The position numbers and the translations under genes were made by a program. Below, one piece after another: positions 24,134-31,756 of a stretch of DNA of 40,643 nucleotides. The notes beneath the pieces were generated by a model that worked only from the letters and a program-made list of their open reading frames with translations, did no database searches and was not told the origin of the DNA. Every line of letters begins with the position of its first letter. The first letter of the stretch is position 1. The stretch covers positions 1 to 40,643 of the forward strand of contig JAHDSC010000065.1 in the NCBI GenBank assembly GCA_018432925.1, in the 5' to 3' direction. Source of the stretch: Desulfobacterales bacterium. Its GTDB lineage: Bacteria > Desulfobacterota > Desulfobacteria > Desulfobacterales > JAHDSC01.

Positions 24134-25425
24134 CGGTTCACAATCACCGTATCGACCACCACCGTCATTCCGGGTTCAATGTTTCCCCCGGTTGCTTCGG
24201 TCATGATTCCATCCGTCGATCCGGTGTTGATCGGAATGGCGACAAGCTGCCCGTCGCGCAGTGTCCAGACGCGATTTTGCTTTTTATCGGTTTTCGTGTC
24301 ATTGCGCTGTCTGGAATTGGATCTGCCGGGGCGAGGGAAGAGCTGATTCAGCAGTCCGCCGTTACTGTTGGATGTCAGTTCTTCCTGCGCCGGCGGCGTG
24401 AAGCGCAGCGCCGCATTCGGTATCAGGATTGCATTTTCAATTTTTTTGACGGTGATGTCCGCGGTTGCCGTCATCCCGGGTCGCAGATACAGATTCGAAT
24501 TATCCGCGTTCAATACGGTTTTATAGGTAACCACTCCGTCCACGGTCTGAGAACCGTAACGGACCTGGATGATCCGAGCCGGGAAGATTTCGTCCGGGTA
24601 GGCATCAACGGTGAAAACGGCCTCCTGCCCCTCTTTGACATCGCCCACATCGGCCTCATCCACGTCCACATGGAGTTCCATTCGGGCCAGATCCTCGGCC
24701 AGGGTAAAGAGCACCGGAGCCTGCAGGGAGGCGGCAACGGTTTGGCCGGGTTCTATATTGCGCAACAAGACGACTCCGTTAATGGGCGAGTAAATGACCG
24801 TTTTTGCCAGATCCGTCCGGTTGGCTTCAAGAGTGGCCAAGGCACCGGAAACTCCCGCCTCCGCACCGGCCTCATTTGCCCGCGCACGCTGGAGCGATGC
24901 CTCCGCCGCATCCATTTCGTGACGGGACGGAACCTTACCGCCGCTCATTTCCCGGACACTTTTTAAACGTGCCAGCTCATTTTCCGCTTCCCTGACGCTG
25001 GCTTTGGCCTCCAGGATCTTTGCCCGGGCCGATTCCAAGGCGGCTTTTGATTGCAGAACCTCCGCTTCGAGCTTATCCGTATCCAGTTTCGCAAGGACCT
25101 GGCCGATCTTTACCCGGTCATTATAGTCCACCTCGACCTTTCGGATGATTCCGGAAAGTTCGCTGCCCACATCCACCTGGTTGGTCGGCTGCAGGTTGCC
25201 GGTGGCGGTTACGGTAACCGTAAGATTGCCGCGCTGAACCTGCTCGGTTTTGTATCGGGGCAGATTCGTCGTGCCGGATGTCTTCCACAGGATCACGACC
25301 GCCATCGGCACAAGGGTCAGGGCCGTTGCAGTCAACCAACGTTTCCGGTATTTACCGCGTCCTGAAGGATTATCGATGCCCAGGGTCCCGGAAATATCGG
25401 GTTGCGACTCCGTCTTCGATTTCAT
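24130..25425 (-). CDS. MacA-like periplasmic adaptor (HlyD/RND-MFP family)
   Basis: A 431-residue adaptor anchored by one N-terminal helix (about residues 31-48, TATALTLVPMAVVILW). The barrel-sandwich begins 'GNLTVTVTATGNLQPTNQVDVGSELSGIIRKVEVDYNDRVKIGQVLAKLD'-like (around 62-110). A long alpha-hairpin with many Ala/Glu follows (about 112-190), then 'VIYSPINGVVLLRNIEPGQTV'. A Ser/Asn/Arg-rich insert (about 355-385) before the last beta segment is unusual and may be flexible. ATG 25425 has GGAGAA upstream; earlier in-frame starts would run into the preceding gene. It bridges the MacB-type pump and the outer-membrane factor encoded just upstream. Confidence 0.93.
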
Positions 25426-25453
25426 CGCTTTTCTCCGCAGTCCAATTCTGTTT

Positions 25454-26902
25454 TTAATCAGGCACCAGGGCTGTCCAACCGCCTCCAAGAGCCTTGTAAA
25501 GACCGATCAGGTTTAACGTGACCTTGCCCTCGCTCACCGCCAGCTGGTCCTGGAAAGACAACAAGGATCGCTGAGCATCCAGCATGACCTGAAAATCGAT
25601 CATTCCTGAAGCATATTGATCGCTCGAAAGGTCCGCCGCACGTTGCGCGGCCTGTGTCGCTTCCAGCAGCGATTTCCGACGTACCTGCTCGTCGGCGTAT
25701 GCGATGAGTGTGTTTTCCACCTCCTCCAGTGCGGTAAGGATCGCGGTCTCGTATTGTATCAGAGCCTGTTCCTGAAGCGCGGTTTGTACCTCGATGTTTT
25801 GCCGGATGCGCCCGGCGTCGAAGACCGTCCACAGAATACTCGAAGCAATCGAGGATATAAGGGCCCGGTCACCGGACGAAAGCAGATTCCCGGGCGAAAC
25901 AGCCGCCTCTAATCCGATCGACCCGATCAGGGAAAACTTTGGATACCGTTCGGCAGTGGCAACGCCGATCTCAGCCGTCCGGGCGGCAAGTCGTCGCTCG
26001 GCGCTTCGGATATCCGGCCGGCGTCGCAAAACATCGGCCGGGACCCCAACGGCCACTTCCAGGGGAGTAACCGGGATCGCTTTGCGGTCGGATAGTAGAT
26101 CCTTCGTGAAACCGGGCGGCTGACCCAGCAGGACCGACAGGCGGTTTTTGGTCTGTTCAAGCCCGGTCCGAAGCGTGGGTATCTGAGAACGGGTTTGTTC
26201 GAGGTTGTACCTGGCCTGTTCCACATCCAGTTGAGTCGTCAGACCGGCCTCAAAACGCCACCGGCTGATATTGTATGTTTCGCGTTGCAAATCAAGATTT
26301 GTTTCCAGGATGGACAGCCGTGTCTGAAAGATACGTACTTCGACGTAATTCAGGGCGACCTCCGCAAGAAGACTGACCAGTACATCCCGGAGGTCTTCAT
26401 TGCTCGCCTGCAGCTCGGCTTCGGATGCCTCCAGGTGCCTCCGTTTCCCGCCGAATACATCCAGCTCCCAAACGGCATCAAAGCCTGTTTTATAGAGGTT
26501 GGCCTCGTTGATGCCGTCGCTCGTTTTTATTCGGTTATAACCGGCGGAACCGGCGGCCTCGAGGGTCGGAAAAAGCTCGGCTTCGCTGACGCCCCGACGG
26601 GCGCGCGCTTCTCTCAGTCGCGCACGGGCTTCCTGAAGGTTCCGGTTGCCTTCAACCGCCTGATCGATCAGGCTTGACAGGACAGGATCGTTGAGCGTTG
26701 TCCACCAGCCCGCCAGCGTCTGCAAATCAATCCGGCCGGCGGTCAAACCGGCCTTTAATTCGGTATACCAAGCACCGGTTACCGGCGGCTCGGGTCGCAC
26801 ATAATCCGGCCCGACGGCGCATCCGGAAAAAAGGAGCATGGAAAGCGCCGCGGGGAGCGATACCAAGAGCCGTATTGTTTTTTTTTGGATTAAAAGGCGC
26901 AT
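25454..26902 (-). CDS. Outer-membrane efflux lipoprotein (NodT family), second system
   Basis: A 482-residue OprM/NodT channel. Lipoprotein signal with FSGC (Cys28), then 'AVGPDYVRPEPPV'. TolC-fold repeats include 'LQEARARLREARARRGVSEAELFPTLEAAGSAGYN', 'GFDAVWELDVFGGKRRHLEASEAEL' (each only partly quoted from memory of the frame) and 'LRRRPDIRSAERRLAARTAEIGVATAERYPKFSL'-type motifs. It is the first gene of the MacAB-type operon, 28 bp before the adaptor gene. I prefer ATG 26902; a TTG seven codons earlier (26923) is possible, and neither has a good ribosome site. A small palindromic element ends only 8-29 bp upstream. Confidence 0.93.
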   Translation of the reverse strand: MRLLIQKKTIRLLVSLPAALSMLLFSGCAVGPDYVRPEPPVTGAWYTELKAGLTAGRIDLQTLAGWWTTLNDPVLSSLIDQAVEGNRNLQEARARLREARARRGVSEAELFPTLEAAGSAGYNRIKTSDGINEANLYKTGFDAVWELDVFGGKRRHLEASEAELQASNEDLRDVLVSLLAEVALNYVEVRIFQTRLSILETNLDLQRETYNISRWRFEAGLTTQLDVEQARYNLEQTRSQIPTLRTGLEQTKNRLSVLLGQPPGFTKDLLSDRKAIPVTPLEVAVGVPADVLRRRPDIRSAERRLAARTAEIGVATAERYPKFSLIGSIGLEAAVSPGNLLSSGDRALISSIASSILWTVFDAGRIRQNIEVQTALQEQALIQYETAILTALEEVENTLIAYADEQVRRKSLLEATQAAQRAADLSSDQYASGMIDFQVMLDAQRSLLSFQDQLAVSEGKVTLNLIGLYKALGGGWTALVPD

Positions 26903-26930
26903 GAGTGACGGATGCTTCGACAATTTTTAT

Positions 26931-27051
26931 GAAACTCCCTCGGAATACCCCGCCATTTATGGCGGGGATGAATGCGGTGCAGGGGTAAGGGGGATGCAAT
27001 CCCCCTCCTTGCCTTTTTCAAGAAGCCCCGCCTTTTAAGGAGGGGAGTTTC
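26931..27051. mobile_element. 121-bp palindromic mini-element (MITE or IS200/605-derived?)
   Basis: The element is bounded by perfect 9-bp inverted ends, GAAACTCCC (26931-26939) and GGGAGTTTC (27043-27051). Inside are three hairpins: CCCCGCCAT/ATGGCGGGG (26948-26967), AGGGGGAT/ATCCCCCT (26988-27006) and an imperfect CCCCGCCTT/AAGGAGGGG (27026-27045). It encodes no protein. Terminal inverted repeats suggest a MITE; subterminal hairpins resemble the ends of IS200/IS605 elements. It lies directly against the start of the MacAB-type operon, so it separates that operon from any older promoter. No second copy is visible here. Confidence 0.6.
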
Positions 27052-27290
27052 ACTCCGACCGAAAGTGCAAATGGTTTTCCCTTCCCTCCATCGGCCGGAT
27101 GAAAACCCGCACGTAGTGCAAACCTGGCCGGCCAATGTATTGCCGGTTTGTCGATTTTTTTCTCCGTGCCGGGGTCACCCCGCCGATGGTTCGGCTGTGC
27201 GGCCGGTCCAAAGGTCTTCGCCGATTAAAAGACAGGACACGCACAGCTTCAAGCAAAATCTCCGAAGACCTTTTTAAAGGCCTCGTCTTT
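27052..27290. other. Intergenic region with long-range inverted repeat
   Basis: No gene. AAAGGTCTTCG (27210-27220) and CGAAGACCTTT (27263-27273) are a perfect 11-bp inverted repeat with a 42-base loop. A competing pairing, GCTGTGCG (near 27194-27201) with CGCACAGC (near 27240-27247), overlaps it. It lies just after the stop of the minus-strand Spy-like gene, so it could be its terminator or a structured 3' end with alternative folds. Confidence 0.45.
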
Positions 27291-27824
27291 TTACGGACGA
27301 TGAGCGGAAGTGCGCACATCACCTCGGAAAGGTTTTTTCATAAGATGCTGGGCCTCTTCCGGGCTAATCGTTCCATCTTCAATCCCTCTTTCGATCAGTT
27401 TTTTCATGATCGAATGCCGAAGCTCACGGTTTTCCATCTTTTCGAGTATATCTTTTTCCTGTTCCGCAGTGATGCTTCCGTTTTTTACGGATTGTTTGAC
27501 CAGTTGGCCGAACTTGCCTCGCATTGCGTTGCGAAGGGCTGCCGGGTCTACCTTATATTCTTCCAGCGTCGCCCGAAGCCGTTTCTCTTTGAGCTGTTGT
27601 TGAATGACTTCGGAAGACTTGCCGGTAAGTTCGGAAAGCGTTTGAACCATCATGTTCTCATACTGATACCGGGTCAGGAGCATAAGCTCCGAATTACCCG
27701 GTCGATGGTGGAAGCGATCCCCCCGACATTGCCGGTCCCCCGGACCCTTCGCAAATGCCGTACCGGCGGAAGCAACACAGATTGCCAGTAGACAACCCGC
27801 AACGATCATAATCGACTTCTTCAT
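27291..27824 (-). CDS. Periplasmic Spy/CpxP-like or DUF2680-like helical protein
   Basis: A 177-residue exported protein. A clear Sec signal occupies residues 1-25 (MKKSIMIV ... GTAFA). The mature part is almost entirely helical and charged, with two related segments 'VKNGSITAEQEKDILEKM' and 'IEDGTISPEEAQHLMKK', the repeat type of DUF2680 and similar periplasmic proteins. The first mature residues (GPGDRQCRGDRFHHRPG) are His/Arg/Cys-rich and could bind metal. A strong ribosome site (AAGGAGG) precedes the ATG. It is divergent from a BaeS-like kinase by 196 bp, the arrangement seen for CpxP with CpxRA. A role as periplasmic chaperone or signal inhibitor is inference; the family match is moderate. 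Confidence 0.65.
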   Translation of the reverse strand: MKKSIMIVAGCLLAICVASAGTAFAKGPGDRQCRGDRFHHRPGNSELMLLTRYQYENMMVQTLSELTGKSSEVIQQQLKEKRLRATLEEYKVDPAALRNAMRGKFGQLVKQSVKNGSITAEQEKDILEKMENRELRHSIMKKLIERGIEDGTISPEEAQHLMKKPFRGDVRTSAHRP

Positions 27825-27908
27825 AATTGGCCTCCTTGTAATAAAAAGATTGAATGGGATTCAAGTTCTTTTTTCCCTGAACTTGAAAAACAGAGTAGCG
27901 ATCAAGTG

Positions 27909-27917
27909 TGGAGAAAA
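27909..27917 (-). promoter_or_regulatory. Possible BaeR-type box upstream of the Spy-like gene
   Basis: On the minus strand 27909-27917 reads TTTTCTCCA, equal to the first half of the BaeR consensus reported in E. coli. The second half (CACTTGATC) matches poorly. Position (about 90 bases before the Spy-like ATG) suits an activator site. Confidence 0.3.
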
Positions 27918-27977
27918 TATGAAGAAACCATGTGAAGATCGTGGAGATGAACGAAACGTTTGAAATCAGAGTGAAAT

Positions 27978-27983
27978 TATAAT
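27978..27983 (+). promoter_or_regulatory. -10 element of the two-component operon
   Basis: TATAAT at 27978-27983 is a perfect -10 hexamer 38 bases before the kinase GTG. No acceptable -35 lies 16-18 bases upstream, which suggests an activator-dependent promoter, perhaps activated by the operon's own response regulator. Confidence 0.5.
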
Positions 27984-28020
27984 ACACTTTTCGACAGGTA
28001 ATTTCGAAGAGGAAATAATT

Positions 28021-29529
28021 GTGAAGATCGGGCTTTCATACAAACTGTTCGGTGTTTTTCTGCTGACATCCATTGCAATCGTTGCCATGACGATCGGCGT
28101 TTTACGCTTTTTCGTTTACCATCATTTCTCGGAATACATTAACAAGGTGGAAATGAAAAATCTTGAGACACTTACGGAGACGCTTAAGGTGGAATATCAG
28201 GAGCAGCAGGGATGGGAGCGATTACGATCGAACCGCCGGCTCTGGCGCAGGATTGTAAGGGCGAGCTTTCTTCCGAAAGATTTCGAATCATCCACGCCAC
28301 TTTCGCCGGAAGATCGATCCGACGAACGAAGGATCAATGCCTATGACACTAATTCGCGGCACCGCGCCCCTCAAAGTGACTTTTTCGACCTCGGGTCCAG
28401 GCTTTTCCTTCTGGATGACCGGAAACGGCCGATTGCCGGGAAAATGCAGAGTCCGGATAATCAGGTTCTTGAGGAGATCCGGATTCAGGGCAGAACCGCG
28501 GGATGGTTGGGGCTCCAGAAAAGGCAGCCGATGAAGACTCCTATGGAAATTGCTTTTCTTCAGGCTCAATACGAATTTTTTTATCTGCTTGGAGCGGGGA
28601 TCATTTTTATCACCATGGCGGTTTCTTTTCTGCTGTCCAGGCATCTTCTAAGACCCATTAAAAAGTTGGCGGACGGAACCCAGGCCCTGACCGCCCGTCA
28701 ATTTAAGACGCGAATCGATGTTCATACCAAAGACGAACTGGGGCAGCTGGCTTCCGGTTTTAACATCATGGCACAGACCCTTGAAAGATACGAGCAGATG
28801 CAGAAACAATGGCTTTCGGATATCGCACACGAACTGAGAACCCCGTTGTCCATCCTTCAGGGTGAAATCGAGGCCATTCAGGATGGGGTTCGTGAGGTGA
28901 ATCGCAAAATGTTTGATTCGTTGCACGCGGAGGTCCTGCATGTCACCAAGATCGTCAACGATCTGCATGAGTTATCCATGGCCGACAGCGGGGCCTTTCA
29001 CCTGAAGAGGGAACCGATCAATCCCTTGCGGCTGCTGAGGAAAACCCTCGACCGCCTGCGAACCCGTTTTGCGCAAGCCCATATCAAGATTCAGGATGAT
29101 CTGGGGTCTGAACAAGGCATTACCATGCTGGCCGATGCGGATCGCTTCGCGCAGTTGTATTCCAACGTTCTTGAAAACGCGTTGCGCTATGCCGATGCGC
29201 CGGGAATCCTGAGGCTTTGGCGGGAGCGGGTCGGAAATCTCCTGTATCTGAATTTTGAGGATTCCGGCCCCGGTGTCCCGGAAGAATCGCTGAAACGCCT
29301 GTTTGACCGACTGTACCGGGTTGATTACTCAAGAAGCCGAAGTAAAGGCGGCAGCGGATTAGGCCTTGCGATATGCAAAACGATCGTCGAAGCCCACGGC
29401 GGTCAAATTGCCGCCCTAAATGCGCCTTCCGGAGGGCTGAGAATTCAAATGGTTTTTCCTCTCACTTCGAGTTCGTATCCGTCCGAACCGAACCGGTCCG
29501 GGGTCTGTCGTGCGCAAGGAAAATTTTGA
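28021..29529 (+). CDS. Membrane sensor histidine kinase, BaeS-like
   Basis: A 502-residue kinase. Transmembrane helix 1 covers about residues 9-32, a periplasmic sensor about 33-185, helix 2 about 186-206. The HAMP domain (about 207-260) includes 'RPIKKLADGTQALTARQF' and 'DELGQLASGFNIMAQTL'. The phosphorylated histidine is His270 in SDIAHELRTPLS. ATPase motifs are NVLENALRYA (N box), DSGPGVPEE (G1) and GGSGLGLAICK (G2). HAMP sequence and overall order fit BaeS, which senses envelope stress and drives efflux genes. The GTG start at 28021 has a good GAGG site 8 bases upstream. The response regulator follows after about 100 bp. Confidence 0.93.
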   Translation: MKIGLSYKLFGVFLLTSIAIVAMTIGVLRFFVYHHFSEYINKVEMKNLETLTETLKVEYQEQQGWERLRSNRRLWRRIVRASFLPKDFESSTPLSPEDRSDERRINAYDTNSRHRAPQSDFFDLGSRLFLLDDRKRPIAGKMQSPDNQVLEEIRIQGRTAGWLGLQKRQPMKTPMEIAFLQAQYEFFYLLGAGIIFITMAVSFLLSRHLLRPIKKLADGTQALTARQFKTRIDVHTKDELGQLASGFNIMAQTLERYEQMQKQWLSDIAHELRTPLSILQGEIEAIQDGVREVNRKMFDSLHAEVLHVTKIVNDLHELSMADSGAFHLKREPINPLRLLRKTLDRLRTRFAQAHIKIQDDLGSEQGITMLADADRFAQLYSNVLENALRYADAPGILRLWRERVGNLLYLNFEDSGPGVPEESLKRLFDRLYRVDYSRSRSKGGSGLGLAICKTIVEAHGGQIAALNAPSGGLRIQMVFPLTSSSYPSEPNRSGVCRAQGKF

Positions 29530-29630
29530 GCGAAAGCGGGTAAAGAGTTTTGAGTTAGAAGGGTTTGATTGACGGCAAAGACACAAGTTCCAAAATCAGT
29601 ACAAAAAAATCCGGAAAGCATCCAGGTGTA

Positions 29631-30320
29631 ATGACCCATCAAACGATTCTTATTGTCGAAGATGAAAAGAAAATCGCCGAGCTTCTCCGGGACTATCTGG
29701 AGAAAGTCGGCTACCGCGTATCCAGCCTGTACCGGGGGGATCAAGTCATTCCCTTCGTTAAGAAATCTTCACCCGCTCTGATTTTACTGGATATTATGTT
29801 GCCGGGGGCAGACGGCATGGCGGTATGCAGAGAGATCCGAAAATTTTCCGATATCCCGATTATCATGCTGACGGCACGGGTGGATGAAATCGACCGGTTG
29901 CTTGGCTTGGAACTGGGAGCCGACGATTATATATGCAAACCGTTCAGTCCCCGAGAGGTGGTTGCCCGGGTAAGGGCGGTGTTGAGACGCGTTCATGGGG
30001 AACCGGTAAAAAATCGTCTGGTTGCCGGGCCCATCCAAATGGATGAAAACACCCACCAAGTCATGATTCACAACGAGGGATTGGCACTGACACCCAGCGA
30101 GTTCGGCCTGTTGAAGGTCCTGATGGCGAAACCGAATCGAGTTTTTTCCCGAAACGAGTTGCTGAATCAGGTACAGGGATACGACTTTGAAGGATATGAT
30201 CGGACTATCGACACCCATATAAAGAACCTGCGAAAGAAGATCGCGGAAAAACTTCCGGATGAGGAGATTATCTCCACGGTTTATGGGGTGGGCTATAAAT
30301 TTAATATTTCTTCCGAATGA
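29631..30320 (+). CDS. OmpR-family response regulator, BaeR-like
   Basis: A 229-residue regulator. Receiver domain residues 1-120: acidic pocket Glu10-Asp11, phospho-acceptor Asp54 (ILLDIMLPGADGMAVCREIRK), conserved Thr and Lys in 'IIMLTAR' and 'DDYICKPFSP'. The C-terminal winged helix (about 130-228) has 'LTPSEFGLLKVLMAKPNRVFSRNELLNQV' and ends 'ISTVYGVGYKF'. ATG 29631 gives the normal N-terminus (MTHQTILIVEDE); an upstream TTG at 29565 adds 22 unrelated residues. It pairs with the kinase just upstream. Likely targets are the Spy-like gene and the neighbouring efflux operons (inference). Confidence 0.94.
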   Translation: MTHQTILIVEDEKKIAELLRDYLEKVGYRVSSLYRGDQVIPFVKKSSPALILLDIMLPGADGMAVCREIRKFSDIPIIMLTARVDEIDRLLGLELGADDYICKPFSPREVVARVRAVLRRVHGEPVKNRLVAGPIQMDENTHQVMIHNEGLALTPSEFGLLKVLMAKPNRVFSRNELLNQVQGYDFEGYDRTIDTHIKNLRKKIAEKLPDEEIISTVYGVGYKFNISSE

Positions 30321-30346
30321 CATCCGTACCCCCCTTGTTTTGCCGA

Positions 30347-30377
30347 GTTCAATCGATCCGCTTGAAACGGATTGAAC
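30347..30377. terminator. Hairpin between response regulator and LEA lipoprotein genes
   Basis: GTTCAATC (30347-30354) and GATTGAAC (30370-30377) pair perfectly around a 15-base loop, 27 bp after the response-regulator stop and between convergent genes. Only a weak T-rich stretch follows, so intrinsic termination is uncertain. Confidence 0.35.
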
Positions 30378-30505
30378 ATTTCCCCTGATGTTACCGTTCC
30401 TTTCCAAGTCTGCGGCCTAAACTCCTCCTCCCATTCTGTCCTCTTCCGTGGCTTCTCCTCATCTTGTATCCGCGCGGCTTGACATGTAAGTTGTATTCTT
30501 CATTT

Positions 30506-31009
30506 TCAGGTTTTTTCCTTCGGGGCCCTTATTCCATCCAGCGATATTTTTCCTTCAGACGTAAAGGGAAGAATCGAGGGAATCAAAAATCCGCCGGAAA
30601 TATGAAGCCGCCCGCTGATTTCGTATTCCAAGTTCTCCCTATCCTGAAAGCTATGCAAGCCCTTGACGATATCGACTACCGATGAATACAGGACCATAGG
30701 TATTATTACGGTACTGAAGGGGGAGATTTTTAAATTGGTATCGGAAACTCCGGCTGCAAATTTTTTGCCATTGATTTTGAGTTTGCAGTCGACCCCTTTT
30801 ATCTCAAAAGATGCATCATTGCTGTTTATAATTCTCAGTTCGATCTGGAAAACCGTTTCAAAAAGCGTCAGTTCCTGGACATGAATATCGACGATCGTTA
30901 TTTGGGGCGATTCCAGTCGCATGCCGGGTGCCGCACAGCCTGCCGGGATAATCAGTGTTAGGGCAAGCAGGGCAAAAGTGCCACGAGCGCTTTTCAAATA
31001 TGAGGTCAT
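30506..31009 (-). CDS. LEA type 2 (LEA14-like) lipoprotein
   Basis: A 167-residue lipoprotein. The signal ends at PAGC (Cys25). The mature part is one all-beta LEA14/WHy domain: 'MRLESPQITIVDIHVQELTLFETVFQIELRIINSND' opens the domain (conserved 'L..P.v.l..v....l....f.v.l.v.NPN' pattern with Asn-Ser-Asn-Asp in place of NPN), followed by 'FEIKGVDCKLKINGKKFAAG' and 'KISPFSTVIIPM'. Bacterial members occur in the cell envelope of proteobacteria and are linked to stress tolerance, without a defined mechanism. Single gene on the minus strand, convergent to the two-component operon. Confidence 0.85.
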   Translation of the reverse strand: MTSYLKSARGTFALLALTLIIPAGCAAPGMRLESPQITIVDIHVQELTLFETVFQIELRIINSNDASFEIKGVDCKLKINGKKFAAGVSDTNLKISPFSTVIIPMVLYSSVVDIVKGLHSFQDRENLEYEISGRLHISGGFLIPSILPFTSEGKISLDGIRAPKEKT

Positions 31010-31543
31010 AAGGCGTTTTCCTTTTTTCGGATTTGAATGATGGAGGTTTCTTCCGATCGTGATCGGGTTTATTAAAAGAATCGGTTAGAAGGAATGACTT
31101 TTGGAAACGTGTTTAAAAGATACGGATCTTACAGATTAAGAATTATTTTTGCATAAAAAAAAGAAATCATCAACATCGACTCCAAAACTCCTATGGTAAA
31201 ATCCATTGCGGAATCATCGAAAAGCCGGGAGATCGGAATGCCGGTCAAAAGGATTTTATCTGAAAAAACGCAATGAGACCATTTCATGGTTCGAGGAAAT
31301 TTCAAGGCAACAGGTAACCGGAATCGGCGGGAATGGCGTCCGCGGGGAATCAAGTTTCCCGGTTTGAGGGGGCTGAAGGAAAGCAGAGTGCCAACGAGTG
31401 AGGTTTTAAAATGTACAAGACTCTGTTCAGAATTCATAAGAAGAGAATGCCGGAATGTGCTTTGTTGATGCACAGTTTATGTAAATCTGATATGATTATT
31501 TTGATTAAAAAGATTCCGAAAAATAATGACAAGGAGGCAACAT
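31010..31543. other. Gene-free, AT-rich region
   Basis: This 534-bp stretch contains short frames on both strands with no recognisable features. Near its end TGATATGAT (31488-31496) is an extended -10 element that could drive the small ORF at 31544. No hairpin of note is seen. Confidence 0.45.
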
Positions 31544-31696
31544 ATGGACATCGGTGCTCCGGAAGCGGCTGAAATTTTAATTAGAAATATCGATGCAAAT
31601 ACAAAGGCGATAATAGACTTGACCCGGGTTATAAAGATTTTAAAAGAAGAAATCCATCAGCTTAAAGAGAGAGTGGAAAAAATAGAAAAGAATTAA
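31544..31696 (+). CDS. 50-residue helical small protein
   Basis: A 50-codon ORF starts at ATG 31544 behind a near-perfect ribosome site (AAGGAGG, 31531-31537, 6 bases away). The start is MDIGAPEAAEILIRNI; the second half is a strongly charged heptad-like helix (IKILKEEIHQLKERVEKIEKN), predicted to be a short coiled coil. It has no signal peptide or membrane segment. The family is not recognised. It lies 60 bp before a MerR-type HTH gene, with an inverted repeat between them, so the two may be co-regulated. The ribosome site and the regular helix argue that it is translated; small size leaves doubt. Confidence 0.65.
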   Translation: MDIGAPEAAEILIRNIDANTKAIIDLTRVIKILKEEIHQLKERVEKIEKN

Positions 31697-31713
31697 TGCC
31701 TTACAAAAGTCTA

Positions 31714-31746
31714 TTTTATGGTATGGTATGGTATTTTACCATAAAA
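31714..31746. promoter_or_regulatory. Inverted repeat with GGTAT triplets before the HTH gene
   Basis: TTTTATGGTA (31714-31723) and TACCATAAAA (31737-31746) are a perfect 10-bp inverted repeat. Between and overlapping them GGTAT is repeated three times in tandem (31720-31734). It ends 10 bp before the HTH gene start, so it overlaps the ribosome-binding region. This is a good candidate operator for the HTH protein or an RNA hairpin controlling its translation. The phrase TATGGTATGGTA recurs at 32539-32551. Confidence 0.6.
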
Positions 31747-31756
31747 GAGGTTTCCG

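Noticed and set aside
31129..31473. Minus-strand frame of 114 codons in the 31.0-31.5 kb gap
   Set aside because: It overlaps an opposing frame, has no ribosome site and shows no motif.
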